Notes: generated from the sequence alone by a model not told the origin. DNA of 64,000 nucleotides from Paulownia fortunei (GCA_019321725.1 CM033106.1:22876965-22940964); one strand, 5' to 3'; positions 23,368 through 37,609 are shown, counted from the first letter of the stretch. A program made the numbers and translations.

Positions 23368-25330
23368 TGTCGGTGTTGTAGGGGCATTGGTGCCGTACCA
23401 CCAGTTGGGAATTTTGCTTGATAAAATTCGTGGAGCTGCAGCATCAGTTTTCGGAGTCGCGGCCCTAGTCAGGCTGGCGCCCAACGCACAAGATTGCCCC
23501 CTTATTATGTTTAATCACGTAATTATTATGCGATAATTTTATTTTAGTTGTTAAAATATGGAAGAAGATTAAACGAGATCAATGACCACAAAAGTTGATT
23601 TCTTGATTCAAAAATATGATTTTTGAGTTGAAAATTTCAAGTTTTGCACCAAGAATTTGATTCTTGGATACAAAACTTCAAGATTTATGAAATCTTGAAA
23701 CTCTTGATTCAAGAACTTCAAATGAAATGTTGAAATTATTGAATTCATGTTAATAATAAAATAAAGGAAGTTGATTTTATGATCAGGGTAATTAGTTTTT
23801 TAATTAAATTTTTTTCAAGATTTCTTAATATGATCTAAAAATCAAGAGTTCTTGATATATTAATTGCAGACCTTAGAATGTCAATCAAGAAAAGGGGCAA
23901 AACTTCTAGGTTTAAGCCAATTTCATCTTGACAAGCAAACATTGCACAAAAATTGGGTTTTTCATAATTGAAATTAAGTGTTAATTTTGAAAAGTTATTT
24001 TACATGAAAAACTAAGATTTTAATCCCAAATTTAAAAGAAATCACACATATCGTAATTGGTAAATTTATATGCTTTCATTATTATTCGATGATTTATATT
24101 TAGCATGTTGGATGGATGATCATGGAGTCTAAGTCAATAAGATTGATTTAATTTTATACACTGATTATTTTTGGGATTAGTTAAAATGAGGCCCAGAGTC
24201 TCGTATTTTTTTAATTTTTATTCTGAATGTATTTTTATCTCCCTCTTATATAACCCCCCATGCGAAATTATTCCAAGGTTTCTTGTAGTTTTATTAAATA
24301 TAATGAGAGTAGAATTTGGTGGCAATAACATAATCTTTAAGTAAGTTGGCAGACTTTACAAGAAGATAAAATGAAGACATGAAAAGCGAGAAATGAAAGC
24401 CCATTAACATATGAGATATATTTATATAATATATAGATCTATTTTTATTTTAATTATTACCCTTAGATTTACCTTAATCCACTTTGGCTGGAGAGTGTTC
24501 ACATAGAATTAAAGACTCATAATCATTCTCTATTAGTATGCATATGATGCATGCTGTGATTGTTTAATGTATGCCTTATAATTCACTTTGCTTGCCATTA
24601 CAAGGATAAATAAAATTAAACAAGGATGATCATGGCATTTCTTTTAAATTTGGGATTGCTTATCCTTATGTGTGATTTCTTTCAAATTTGGGATTAAATT
24701 TTAATTTTTCATGTGAAACACTTAATTTTAGTTCTGAAAAACCTAATTTTTGTGCAATATTTGCTGACCAAAATGAAACTAGCATAAGCCTAAAACTTTT
24801 GCCCCTTTTCTTGATCAATATTTTAAGGTCTTCACAAAATTTTAAATGATTGACCAAGAACTCTTGATTATATCAAAAGAATCTTGAAAAACTTAATCAA
24901 GAAACTATTTTTTTTTTATCAAGAAATCAACTTCCTTGATTTTATTTGTTACCATGAAATTTAGATTTTCAATATTTCGTAAATCTTGAAGTTCTTGAAT
25001 CAAGAGTTTCAAAATTTCATAAATTTTGAAGTCCTGTATCTAAAAATTAAATTCTTGGATGCAAAACTTGAAATTTGAACCCAAAAAATCATATTCTTGA
25101 ATCAAGAAATTAACTTTTGTGGTCATTCGTTTCATTTTGATCTTCTTTCAAGTTTAACAATTAAACTTAAATTATCGCATAACAGTTACGTGATTAGACG
25201 GAAGGGGGGAAAATCCTGCGCGTTGGGCACCAGCCTGACTAGGCAACTCTAAAAACTAGTGCCATAGCTCTATGAATTCTATCGAGCAAATTCCCGATCG
25301 AAGGTATGGCGACAGTGCCCCTGCCACACC
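23368..25330. repeat. Long imperfect inverted repeat (arms ~0.68 kb, loop ~0.6 kb)
   Basis: The left arm (about 23368-24054) and the right arm (about 24668-25330) are reverse complements of each other with mismatches and small indels. Landmarks pair in order: CTAGTCAGGCTGGCGCCCAA with its inverse near 25225, the Gln/Leu-like AAGGGGCAAAAC stretch near 23895 with its inverse near 24800, and TCCCAAATTTAAAAGAAATC near 24035 with its inverse at 24672. Each arm also holds many short TTGATTCAAG palindromes. The loop (24055-24667) is AT-rich and not coding. No protein is encoded in the arms. Confidence 0.8.
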
Positions 25331-25339
25331 CAATTGGAT

Positions 25340-26417
25340 TCCTTCCAAACCAATTTCTAATCTAGGGCTAACAATTCAAATAGTTTCACACCCTTCATCA
25401 ATCAAAGTGCTTATTTAGGTATAATTTGTGAAACTTTTATTTTAATTATTAAGTGCATAATCTAGAATGCAAACCAATTAATCATAGTGATTCCCTAGGT
25501 TGCATATTTAGATTGTTATGCATATTTTAAATTTTTTAAATTTTTATTACGTACTCATCCCGGAGATGCGAACTCAACAACAATGTGATCAACCAGGAAA
25601 GAGACATAGAATAGATTATAGGCTTGAAACACGTTATCGGATCACGTTCCTAAAGCGATATTTGTCCCCTCTTGTTTTTGAGTTTGATTCAGGGATACAC
25701 ATGCAAATAGCTCGAAGGATGTAATAAGCATTGGATGTGTGTATTTGCACAAGCAACAAGTGAAAAAATACTTAGAAATAAGAGCACAATAGAAGTTGGA
25801 AAATAGAAAAATTTTGGAGTGTAATCTCTCAAGAAACTTGTGAATATTTAAAAGTAATTTTAAACTCTTGTTTCTCCATGTATTTATAAGTTCCAGAGCA
25901 CCTTTTCAAAGTGACCAAATAACTAGAAATGAATGAACTTGTCTGTTACTTCAAAAGTTGACTAAAAAATACGTATGTATTCATTCAAAAAATTGAATAA
26001 AAAGACGCATCTGTTCATTTAAAAATCGAATGAAAAATGCATCTGTTCACAAACAACTTTTCATTTCTCGCAAAACAAAAAAGATTGATTTATTCTTATA
26101 CTTTGAAACTACAAGAAAAAAATAGAAAAATTGAAAAATAAACAAATTTTTTTTTGAAAAAACTATATATATCGATGCTTCTAAAAGATAAAGAAAGGAA
26201 AAAATATTAAACTTTTTAAAACTAAAATCAAACATACCTACTCTTTATTTGAACCTCTAACTACCAGCAAATTGTATAAGATAATGCGATTTTGATTGTA
26301 TTCTTAAACTGTAATTAATCAAAATATTTTGATGCGATAAAATGCAAGCTGTTTGATTAATTTTTCAAATTTCGTAATCGCGTATGATATTTTCAAGAAT
26401 GACTGCCATTGTATTCT
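25340..26417. other. Intergenic downstream of the SWEET gene
   Basis: AT-rich; it would hold the 3' UTR of the minus-strand SWEET gene just below 26418. No other gene seen. Confidence 0.4.
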
Positions 26418-29400
26418 TCAACAGAGTGCAGGTGGTTGAAGTAGGGTCTCTTTGTGCCGTCTTTCTTTGAAATCGGGGGGCAAATGATATGATGGTTTAG
26501 GGTATCTGTAAATTGCATAAAGCACCAGCTGCACTGTTCCAAGCACAAATCCAATTGCATTTGGTACCTGCTCAACGTGCACCACATCCACCTTAATTAA
26601 TATTAATAATACCGAAAAAGTACTGGTATATCTGCATGTGCATAATGCATGGAGATTGGTTATTTACGCAAGGGAATTAGATTATATTCCAGAATGTAAA
26701 TGAGGAAGAAAAAAATTAAAAATTCTTAGACTTCAAATAAATTAATGAATGAAAGTAATATCACACCCATGATCTTCTATTTTAAATCTTATTATATATT
26801 TTACTGCATTGCATTGATGATTTAATATATGTAAAATTTTATCTGTACAATATACTCATGATTGCAATTAGTGCAATGTAGTAAACTATGTAATAAAAGA
26901 TTCTATCAATAAAATATATGCAAAAAACTATAGAGCCGTATGACATAGTAGAGCATATGATAAATATAGCTTTTCAATATAAACACGAAGGAAAGTATAA
27001 GAGAATAATTAATGATATTTATTGATATAAGTTATGACGTGTAATTCTTGACCAGTCTTGTATCTTGAGACCCATCAGATCAAATCTAATTACGACACAT
27101 GTTAATGGTTGAACACAAATAATAATCGTAATAATAATAATACTAATGATTGATCACTATGTCAAGTACGTACGTTATTTAAAGTTATGTACATGCAGTA
27201 GATCCAAATTTTCCCATATATGCACATTTACATATAAATGTCGAGTGAAAAGAAAAGTCACTCATCTTATAAATGATTTGAGGTATGAAGCAAATAATGG
27301 AGATATATTCCCAATAAATTTCAAGTATTATTATTACAAACAAGGGGAAAAACGTGCCAGTTATGAGGTCCATCGTACTATCTCCCAAGAAAAAGAAAGA
27401 CGGGTCCATGTTTCTATGGTCACTATTTCCATTTGAATGTAGATTGTGAGCCAGCTAATATATGGAGCCAATTTAATTATTGAGTAGTTGAGGGCACAAA
27501 CATTAAAGGTTCTTGTGTTTTTAAAAGAAAATTGAAAATGAAGAGGCACAACCGACAACCCAAACAAAAAAAATATTAGTAATAAAATATTAAGTATGTG
27601 AAAGTTGACAATATTTATTTATATTAAGTAAACAAAAATTGATTTTGTCGTATTAATGATTTTTATAAGTTTTACAATGACAATAACTAATTTTATTATT
27701 ACTATACATGTTTCATTAATTGATATTGTGACAATTTATCCGTTTGGATCGCTTCTATTTCAAATGGTATTTCATCTTTTATTTTAATATTATTAATAAA
27801 TATTAAGTATATAAAATAATATTATGAATACACAATTAATATGTATTAATAATATTAAAATAAAAAAATAAAAAAATCATTTAAAATAAACGATCACTTT
27901 TCATCATGTTGTTGGGATACTATTTCTTACTATTTTTGTCACATTTCCAAAGATTGTTAGTGTGTGGGTCAAACGGCTTATGTTTTGATGGATTTGTGGG
28001 CACTTACCTTTTAAGGGCCGTGGGGTTGTGTTCCATTTTAAAGTAAATATTAGCCATTGTGGCCAAATTAGCACCATTCAATCCTGAACGTGCACTCGCC
28101 CTAGCTAGGCTGTATGAAACGTCCATTTCAACAATGTGAACAAAAATGCTTTGATATTTTAGAGGGTTTTCATATTTTGGGGGGTTCTTTAATTTGATTA
28201 TGTAAATCAAATGATTACTTCAAATTATCTAATAATTTAGTTTATTGAAGTTGTCAAAAACACTTTATGAACTCTCACGACATTATAAATCTAAGCTTAA
28301 TTTAGTTAAAAAATATTTAAATTTTTTATGCTTAACCAAACACTTACTCATTAATTATTTATATAGATAATCATTCTGCGCGTCTTAATTACATACCATT
28401 AGCTAAAATCGTAACTTTAAAGAAACGTCCAAAAGAATTGCTTCACTTAGTGGAACTTCGTACACTAAGTCAAATTAAGGTTACATTATTTATATATACC
28501 TACACATGATATTTTGGGGATATTTGAAGTGATTTATAAATGTTTATAATAATTTTTTCTAAGTTTTTTGGTTAATCATTTTTATAAAAAGAAAACGAGT
28601 ACGAAATAATTAGTAATGGAGTTTATTGTGTCAGGTCTCATTTTCGGACCCAACTCGTAATCCCGTTGCATGACACAATTATACGTGTATATAATACTAA
28701 TTTTAGTTAAATAATGATCATAAAAATAATAAAAGACTTACTCCAAGAAACCAGTCTCGCACAAGCACCGCATAGAAAGTCCAAACCCCTCCATTCAAGA
28801 AAAGGAAAAAAGAGAGAAGGAATGGCATATACTCCACACTCTTTGTTGTCACCACAGTTTTCTGCATATTACACGGCAACCCATAAAATAACTACTCTTG
28901 AATTACTTAAGATAGACTTATTAACAAGACATTATTTAATAAACACCTTAGAGTGGGGTAATAAGAAGATTTATGGATGAGGTTGTCTGCCTCAACTAAT
29001 TAAATCTTTAAAATATCTTAAAAAATATTTAAAAATTTATAATATGTCTTAAATTGTTTAACAAAACTTTTAGGAGATTAGCTTAAATTGTTTAAAAAAG
29101 AAAATGCACAAAACTCCAACTAATTTTGATGATCTTGACAAAATTCTTTAGTTTAACTATGCAAAATTTTAAAATTGTCATTGTAATATCGTATATCTTA
29201 CATGAATTTATCTCATTAATTAGATTATTTCTAAAATAAAAATGAATCTTTGAAAATATCTTATATGACATATGAGCCTATATAATATTTGAAATAAACT
29301 TAGGAGGTGTTTGGCTAATCAAATATCTTATAAAATTTGTACTGCCTAAACTTAGAGGGATTTTTGGTTGACCTTAAAAACTGTTTAAATATTTTATTAG

Positions 29401-30770
29401 AACTTATAAGATGTATTATCATTTGGCAAGAAAGAGCTTACAAGCCTCAAAACTAAGATAATAAGATTTCACAAACTTCTTAAAAAAACATAAGGAAGCC
29501 TTAAGTTATTTTTTATGATTTTAACAAACTCCTCTATGGTATCATGTAAATTACGAAATTTGTTATTGCTAATATTTTATAATTCAAGGATCTGATTTAA
29601 TCCAATAACTTGAAAAGCCTCAAATTTATTTTGAAAAATGCATAAACTTATAAATCTTTTTAAATAAATTTAGTCAAAATATCCTTATATAACCAATAAT
29701 TAAGCGTTACATTTTTTTTTATTTGCACTCCCAAATTCTAATTCTAGATTAGAATCAAAATTATATTTTTCTAGCATTATGTCGTTTTCTTTGTTTGAAA
29801 AAGGCTCTTACCATGGCCGAAAGTGGTGAACCATACATGATAATATTGAGGCCTGAGCAGATCAACCCAATAGCATCAATCCTCACTTCCCCATCCAACA
29901 GCAAATATGTTACTGATATAGCTGCCGCTGAAAACCCAACATTCAGAATTCCAAACAGAATTGCTGTCGTAGCCTGCTCCCTCACACATAACAAATGCAG
30001 ATTATTGCAATTGTGAGAAACAATTGATGTTGAACTTAATCAAACAATTCCACTTAGAAATTACACTAGTTTTAGATCTTTACTTTCACGTCTCATCTCG
30101 TGTATCGCCTAACATTTCATGGAAACATGTTTTTTGTCTTTGCAAGGTAGTTTTCATCGTTTAAAATTTTTCTTCCTCGCAATTTTTAAAAATGTTTAAG
30201 TTACAAGGGACATTCAGAAAATATTCAAATCACGGAATACGAGACAAAACATAAGAGAATCTGGAGCCAGTTTTTATATAATGGCAAGGAACTTACCCTT
30301 TTCCAGGGTGGAGCAAATAAGAGAAACAAGGCTACATATATGATCTCAACAACCACCCCAAAACCATTGACAGTTGCTACAAGAAAACTGCCAGGCTTTG
30401 TGACTCCATAGTATGTCCACAGACATGAATTCAGCAGAGTACAAATGTAAGGAAGGCTCTCAAACTCCTCTGTCGATTTGTTCTTCACAATCCTCAAAAA
30501 GGTCCTCCTGCAAGAAATTATTTTTTGAGTTATAACTTATTAATAAGTGCTTAACTTATAAGCCAAATACTAATTCTTACCCTGGAGAAAGAAACATAAG
30601 AACTGAGATTATGTTCCCTGGAAATTATAACATAAAGTCTGGTCAAAACATGATAGATTTTTAATCAATGCAGATATGCAAATTAAGCTTAAGATTATGG
30701 AAAAAAGTTGGGCAGAAACTTAAGAAGTAATAATACCTATGATACCAACCAAGAGGACTAATCCCTCCAT
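26418..30770 (-). CDS. SWEET bidirectional sugar transporter, clade IV (SWEET16/17-like)
   Basis: SWEETs are seven-helix uniporters (two MtN3 triple-helix repeats plus a linker helix); clade IV members sit in the vacuolar membrane and move fructose and glucose. Minus-strand exons by my model: 30770-30737, 30617-30581, 30507-30297, 29973-29812, 28861-28742, 26567-26418, all GT-AG with matching phases, 714 nt, 237 residues. It starts MEGLVLLVGIIGNIISVLMF. The first repeat has STEEFESLPYICTLLNSCLW and VATVNGFGVVVE; the second has GLNIIMYGSPLSAM, KTVVTTKSVEYMPF and LNGGVWTFYAVLV. VPNAIGFVLGTVQL forms helix 7, with a short tail ending QPPALC. The PYICTLL-SLWTYYG and VNGFG motifs favour clade IV over clades I-III. 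Introns 4 (950 bp) and 5 (2,174 bp) are long. Confidence 0.9.
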
Positions 30771-30900
30771 GGCCGGAAGAGAGATGTGAAACAAATGGAG
30801 AATTCCAAGAAAAGCAGTAGAGACTTTTGGATGTCAAATTCTGCTTATTTTTTGGTGTATATATTTTGCCTCTCCCCCACCACAAAAAGCTGTTTTTTTT
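30771..30900 (-). promoter_or_regulatory. 5' UTR and possible TATA box of the SWEET gene
   Basis: Read on the minus strand, AAAATATATACACC lies at about 30866-30853, some 90 bases upstream of the ATG. It is followed toward the gene by a short leader that includes CATCTCTCTTCCGGCC just before ATG. Inferred from position only. Confidence 0.3.
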
Positions 30901-30999
30901 TGTTTCTTTATTGGTTTGCTTACCTTAAGTCCAACAGTAACAGGAACGTTTACATGAAATTTTTTTAATGAACTTACTGTGACGAATGAAACTGTCTGT

Positions 31000-33900
31000 T
31001 TTCACATGGGATTTTTTGTCCTGAAAAAAGTTCATGTATAGCTAATTTGCTATCATGAAAATGACCTTCTTATCCCTGATAATTAATGTAACAATCTAAT
31101 AGCAAATACAGATATGTGAAAGACATGCTTAGCGAATGAAGCTTGATTCAAAGTGGTAATGCTAAAATCCCTTCTCAACAATCTATGAATATTTTTATAC
31201 GGATTCTTGACTTTCTTTTTTTAAGTTATATATTAATTGATATTAAATAGTGTAGTAGTAATGATTTTTATTGTAAAAAATTTATTAAATTATCACAAAT
31301 GACAATTAATAACACATACATATTGACAATTCAATGTCAACAAATATATCGTTATAAAGTCATTATTTATGATTTTTCTTATCATTGAATTATCACAATA
31401 TATGTGGTAGCAAGTATCAATAAAGACAAATTAATCATAATATTTGCATTGTTAAACATGTAAATATTATTATCGTAACAGAATGAAGATTTATATAACT
31501 TAATATATATGTAGAGTTAGTAGCAAATTTTGATATTGTTAACATTCTTTTTTCTGATAGTTGTGTTTGGCTAGAATTAAGCATTTTCATATTTATTTTT
31601 TTAACCCTTTTTTTAGATGGTTGTTCTCTAAATTTAATCTAAGAAAACAAGAAGCTAGAAGTTAGAAGTTCCTCAAATCTATCTAATTAATGGCCATGTC
31701 ATAAGTCCATATCGTAGTCCATATCAATTTAGACAATTATACCATTTTGTAGTAAATTGCATTTGAAAGTTTATGGTAATTACGAATAAATAAATAAATA
31801 AATAAATTTAAGCTACTAGTACAAGTAATTTAATGAATACTCTTTTTGAATTTTGGGAAATTCAAAGCTCATCTGACTTTGTTTAAATATTCCCCAAGTG
31901 TGACTTTTATGCACAAATTAATAGTTCTACGACATGGCTTTTATTGAGTATTTCAATTTAATGTGATAAGTGTGAGTCCTGATGGATATGCTTAATACAA
32001 TCATTTGGCAACAACATGCTCCCATGTAAATATCTGCTTTATCTTAAGAAAATGGAGATTTCATGGTATCGTTTAGAGTAAACCCAACCCTGCGCCATTA
32101 ACAGGGGCGCTAAAATGGGGAGAAAAGCAAATCTCAACAGAATGCTAAATCATGCGCTAAAAAGAGATTGCTACAGTCCTGCACCATTTTTGAAACAACA
32201 CCTTAGTTGCGCTATTTGTTTTTTCTTTTTTGATTTTGTTTTTGTTTTTGTTTTTTGTTTCATAAATTTTATATTTATTTGTTATATATAAAAATTCATA
32301 TTTGTGATTGTATATTTTTCAACAAAATTATTTATTTTTATATTTATTATTAATATTAAAATATTCATATTTTTAAAAATTTATTTATAATAATATGTCA
32401 TAAAGATTAGAAATAAAATAATTTAAATATACTGTAGAGAAATGCGAGAATTACATAACATTTATATAAGTTTACATCACTTAAATTTTAAATAACATTA
32501 ATACTAATACAAAATGAAAGATAAAGTAAAGCAATTCTCTAATAATCCAGTAGATCCGGATCATTCAATATCTTGAAAATACTGTACAAATATTTTAATC
32601 AATCAATTATGTATATTATTTAATTTACTATCAATTATATTATATTAATAAAATATATTATATTAATTAACTAAATACAAAATACAAAATACAAATTGAA
32701 TATGTAATTATATTATTATGTTAGATATTTAATAAAATAAAATAATTATTGTAAATGTAATAATAAAGAATATTCAAGGAATATTTTTTTAGAGTAAAAT
32801 TTGAAATATATGAATTGGAGTTGAATTTTAAGCTTAGTGCAAAAACTGCATCATTTTATAATAAAATATGAGTTAAAATAGAGTTGTTATTGGAGATGGT
32901 TTCAAAGTACTAAATTTCTTTATATCCACTTAATAAATTTGTGAATTATTGGATGTACACACAATTGTTCATATGTGATAAAGATGAAAATAAATGATAT
33001 GATTAATACTCATATTTAATTGTTGTATATATCTTATACTAGATATAGATTATTTATCATTAAGATAGTCTTGCATGTATAAATAAGCATTGTATAATAG
33101 TTGCAAAGTAATAGAAAACGGAAGAATCGATTTGATCTTTTATAGTATCAAATCACCATAGACTCAAGTCTTTTAGCAATGGCTACTTCTTCATCAATTG
33201 CAAAATCTGTCATTTCACTAATTTAGAAGAATTAAATTAATATAAAATTAAAACTTTCGTTCTTGATTTGGAAATCAATAAAATCTATTAGGTTCAAGTT
33301 GGATTAATTACTTCAATTCAAAAAGTGTTGTTCGAGTTCAGGCAATAAACCTATAAAAGAAAGATACGTCAGTTTTATTGGGATAGTTCCCAACCAAAAT
33401 TCTTTAATATCTAAGTAAAGGCCAAAGAAGTGTAAATTAAATAACTTAAAAATATTAGTTACCTTATAACAAACTAGTACGTGATTACTTATAAAAGACT
33501 ATTTACGTGAGTTGTATGTGATTGGAAACATGTGTTACCATCCAAAATGTTCTATAGTTATGTATAATGATTAATGCTGGTCGTTTTGAATTAAAAAAAT
33601 CTTGACGTTTAGTCAAGTCGATATCCACATAAAAATGCACGAACCCTATTTTTTTTTTAAAGCTTTCTAAAGAAATTGGAGGGCAAATCTAAAAAATGGG
33701 TAAACGCATGTGAATACTTATAATGGTATTTTAACATAAAAGTTGGTAGTTGTGAAAATTTTAAATGAAGATAAATGGTTGGAAGAGAAGTAAAAATACT
33801 TATGGGCATAATTGGTACTTAGCAAACCACTATATTTTCTTTGATTATTTATGTCTTAAGTCGTTTATTATTGTTTATGTCAATGTCAAAGCATATTTCA

Positions 33901-36430
33901 CGTGAAATATTTTATAGCTCGTTGTACAGTTAGAACGAACAAAAATATTTCAACTACTCTTGACCAGTAGCTCACAAGCAAAATATCTGGATTAATTAAT
34001 ATTAAATCTTTCTGTATCATTTTCCTTTCACACCACCCCACCACTTAATAATGTCTCATTCATATTTTACAATAAATTTGTTTGCTTACTGCACCAATTA
34101 AAATTAATTTATGCTGGTCTGGACCCATGATCCCAGTGTGTTTTTTTATGTCAGTTTCTCACATACAAATATATAAAATGACCAAATATTGCATCTTACG
34201 ATAAGAAACATATGGATGCAAGGAATATTGACTTCTATCTAGTATTTTTATTATCATAAATTTATTATTTATTATTATTTTTAGAACATTTGAAAATAAA
34301 GTTTACTTTTTTAAAAGTAATATCTTTTTATAAAATTATTCATTAAATTAAATTAAAGTAACGACAATATTAATTCTTAATTACTAATTTTAAGGGAAGT
34401 GATGTAAAAATACAAAAAAATATACTTATGTTTATCTAAAATTCCATGTTGAGTCAAATTAAACTCCTAATTTTTGAGATACAAGGTGAATCAAATAGCA
34501 TACATGGTCAAAAATAAAAAGAATTGAATTACTATCAATGGCTTACTTTACGAGAAATGCATAGAATCCTATCTAACAAGATTGGGATATTATTCATATT
34601 AGTTTTAGACACAACAAATATGATGAATGTTTATTCATAGCCTAGAATTGAATATAGATCAATTGTTAAAAATATATCCACGAAATTATTTTTTTGCTTT
34701 TTTTTTTTTAAATCATGCCCTAATTTTCTGGCTTTTCCCTTAACGCTAAAAAAATAATGTGTGGCTTAGGCAGGCTATTAAAGCCCTCCATAGCTTTTTA
34801 GGCTTCAGCCAGCTTTCATCTTTTTCAAAATAATGGAGAAATTTATTTCGATTATTAAGTTGCAAAGTTGAGATACTAATTTTAAAGTTTATTATATATT
34901 ATTTTACGTGAATCATGCCCGAATACTTAATTTCACTTTCAATTTTTTTTTTTAAGCTATTTTGAACTCTCACTGAATAAAAATGTGCTATAATTCACAA
35001 TCATAATATCTAATCTTTGACTATCTTAAAATCAATGCTCTCTTTGCTAGAATTAAAATCAAAATATCTAATCTTTTGTTACTAGCTTAATATATTAATA
35101 ATTTTTACAGTTTTGATATTATAAAACACTTGAACAGTCAAATTTGCTAAGTTCGTTCGTGACATTTCATATTTTTTAATAAATTAATGAAAATTTCCAT
35201 CATTTCTTGAAAAAAAAAATAGTGATGTAAATTGGTCAATAACGAGTATTTAAATCGTCGAAAGGAGGGATAGCAATTTAATTTCTGGACAGAATGATAT
35301 TGACATTATTTATATTTCTGTAAACTCTTGGAGTATTACATTATTCTAAATTTCATTTTTTGTTAGTATAAAACTTTCATAAAACTTTCAATTTTGACAG
35401 TATTTTTATCAGGAAAGGATAGGTTTCTTGAAAGAAAGAGAATGTGGAGAATGAAGGCAAGCATCAGATGAATTAGAATTATTTAGTTTGTGTTCTATCC
35501 CAAGGATTATGAATCAAGCATCATCACATGCATAGAGATAATTCATAATTAATACTTAATTTTTAATTTTTGATTTTTAAGATATTTGAAAATAAGAATT
35601 TTTTTTTGAATATTTTTTTTTCCAAAACTTTTCGTTTAATTATAGTAATGACTTGCTATGATTAACATATAACCACTATTTTTTAAAATAATAATATAAA
35701 ATTATACAATTTTTATTTATTTTTTATTTTTTATCTAAAATTTAGCATTGAGTTAAATGAGAAACTTTATTTTGGGACAGAAAAAGTATTAAAATTTGGC
35801 ACAATTTGGCTTAAAGATGGGGAGACATATGATATCGATCTTTTTGGATGAAAGCTATGACACTACTCAATACTCATACAAGCAACATTTCACGTGTTTA
35901 TGAAGCTTAGCTCTTTGGCTACAATCATACTAGAAAACTGTACCAATTATGGCAAGAAACTAAGTTTCAATTAATTATTAAGGTCAAGACAAACCAATAC
36001 TATATAGTGTATATAGGAAGGTGGTTCATACTTTTAAACTCTCATAATTTTGATTTTTTCAATTTAAAAATAAATAAATTAATTGGTTAGCTTTTAAATT
36101 GAAGATTTCCAAATTTATATTGCACTGCATTTATTGCTCTGTCTGATATTTAATTTCCTATGGTCCGTTAAATTTTGGAACTCTGTCCAAATATAATTTT
36201 GCTTAATCCTTAGTCAATCCAATAAGGGAGTAGAAAAGACCAAAAATTGCTCTCGTGTGGATCAGAGTTGAGACAAAATCATGTTTTTATTATTTAAGGA
36301 TTTTAGACGCTCTGCATCTTGAAAACCAATTTTCGAATTATTTAAGGATTTTATAGTTATGTTTTTACGATTCCGCATTTTGGCAACATATTTTTCTACT
36401 TATTGAAATTTGTGTCGTCATAGTCTCGTA
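31000..36430. other. Long AT-rich intergenic region
   Basis: About 5.4 kb without a gene I can support. It is made of AT-rich sequence and simple AAAT/TAAA runs (for example near 31790). Part of it (32068-32905) may be a small transposon. No rRNA or tRNA seen. Confidence 0.5.
32068..32905. repeat. Possible MITE
   Basis: The left end has AACCCAACCCTGCGCCATTA and the right end, inverted, AACCATCTCCAATAACAACTC, resembling the CTCCAACCC-type termini of common plant MITEs. The interior is non-coding and AT-rich. Inverted-repeat match and target duplication are weak. Confidence 0.25.
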
Positions 36431-36439
36431 AGGTTAGTC

Positions 36440-37600
36440 CCTCAGGGCGTCGAGTGCCCAGGTACGACAAGCTTGCGTGCAAGTGGGTGACGGGTGCCAA
36501 CATGGTACGATATCAAATTTGACTAAATGCTGGTGCCAAGACATGAGCTATTTGGTAACACATGACACATTGAAATATGGTGCTTTGGCAATTTTGAGGT
36601 TTTCAATACATATCGGTGTAGTGCTGAGATGGGGACTTAGTGATTAGTCGGGTGATGGTTGACGAGCAAGCGGCATAGTAAGGTGCCGACACTAGCACAT
36701 GTCAGGTGGTTCGAAACACAATTTGAGTTAGGACCTTGGAGTGAAAGTGTGCATCATAAGGATCATGTGGGTGCAAACTGAGGCTTGATCGGATGCCTAA
36801 ATGTTGAGTTAGGTGCGGTGTATTTTCTCAACATTTTAATGTCTACTGTTGTCACAAGAAAAAATATTTTTAAACCTATTATAAAGGGGAAGGGGTCTTT
36901 GTAGGCCCTTCCCGCCTGGAGGGCCTTAACCTCGGTCATGGCTCAACACGATTTGGGGGGTGCATCATGGTTTGGGCCGGGTTCCATCATAGGTCGGCCC
37001 AAAGTTCGACATGATCCGTGAGTAGGTTGACCCGATCTTATCGGGTGGCAGTGTTGGTTGTTGGGCAAGTCGTGCCGTGTGGCCATTGTGTAGGCTATCA
37101 GTTGAATTTTATGGGCACTTGTAGGCGGAGTGCTAGACATAGGGTAGGTGTTGCGAGCAAGGAGCTGAACCTTGCGTGCAAGTGTGCAGAGTGTCTCGAC
37201 ATCGAGTGGCAAGTGTACATAGTGTCTCAGCATTGAGTAGCAAATGTGACCTGACGTGCACAGGAACTTTCAGATACTCGGGCAGTTGGCGCGCACACCA
37301 AATGTGCTTGGTTTGGGGGCAAACGATTACCCAATCTTGGACACACGGATGATGAGACCTACTGATGGTTCTAGGCATGTGATTCTCATGTGGGGTGGTT
37401 ATTGGCGGTTGTTGGCCAAGCCAATCGCCCAACAGTTGGCAGACATTGGCATTGGTTGATTGTATGACATTGTCATACGTTGGCATTTGATAGTGGGGAA
37501 TGTCCACTGCACTGTTTATTGTTGCCTATATATTATGGCCATGGACTTGCGTGACTTTACATGATGTGTGCATGTCATTGGCAAGACTCCTTATAGAAAA
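36440..37600. repeat. GC-richer unexplained block, probable old retroelement
   Basis: Base composition changes sharply from the AT-rich flanks. The block holds repeated short phrases such as CTTGCGTGCAAGTG (36469 and 37168). Overlapping open frames on both strands (36943-37507) read as low-information translations of the same sequence and show no domain. An LTR or non-coding interior of a retroelement is my guess. Confidence 0.3.
37173..37245. repeat. Two-copy tandem duplication (~33 bp unit)
   Basis: GCAAGTGTGCAGAGTGTCTC followed by GACATCGAGTG is repeated at once as GCAAGTGTACATAGTGTCTC and AGCATTGAGTAG. Confidence 0.6.
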
Positions 37601-37609
37601 TTGAAGAAA

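Noticed and set aside
26047..26235. Phe-rich minus-strand open frame below the SWEET gene
   Set aside because: Poly-A/T driven; lies in the 3' flank with no splice connection to the SWEET exons.
36943..37507. Overlapping long open frames on both strands
   Set aside because: They arise because this block has higher GC and few stop codons; no domain is visible in any frame.
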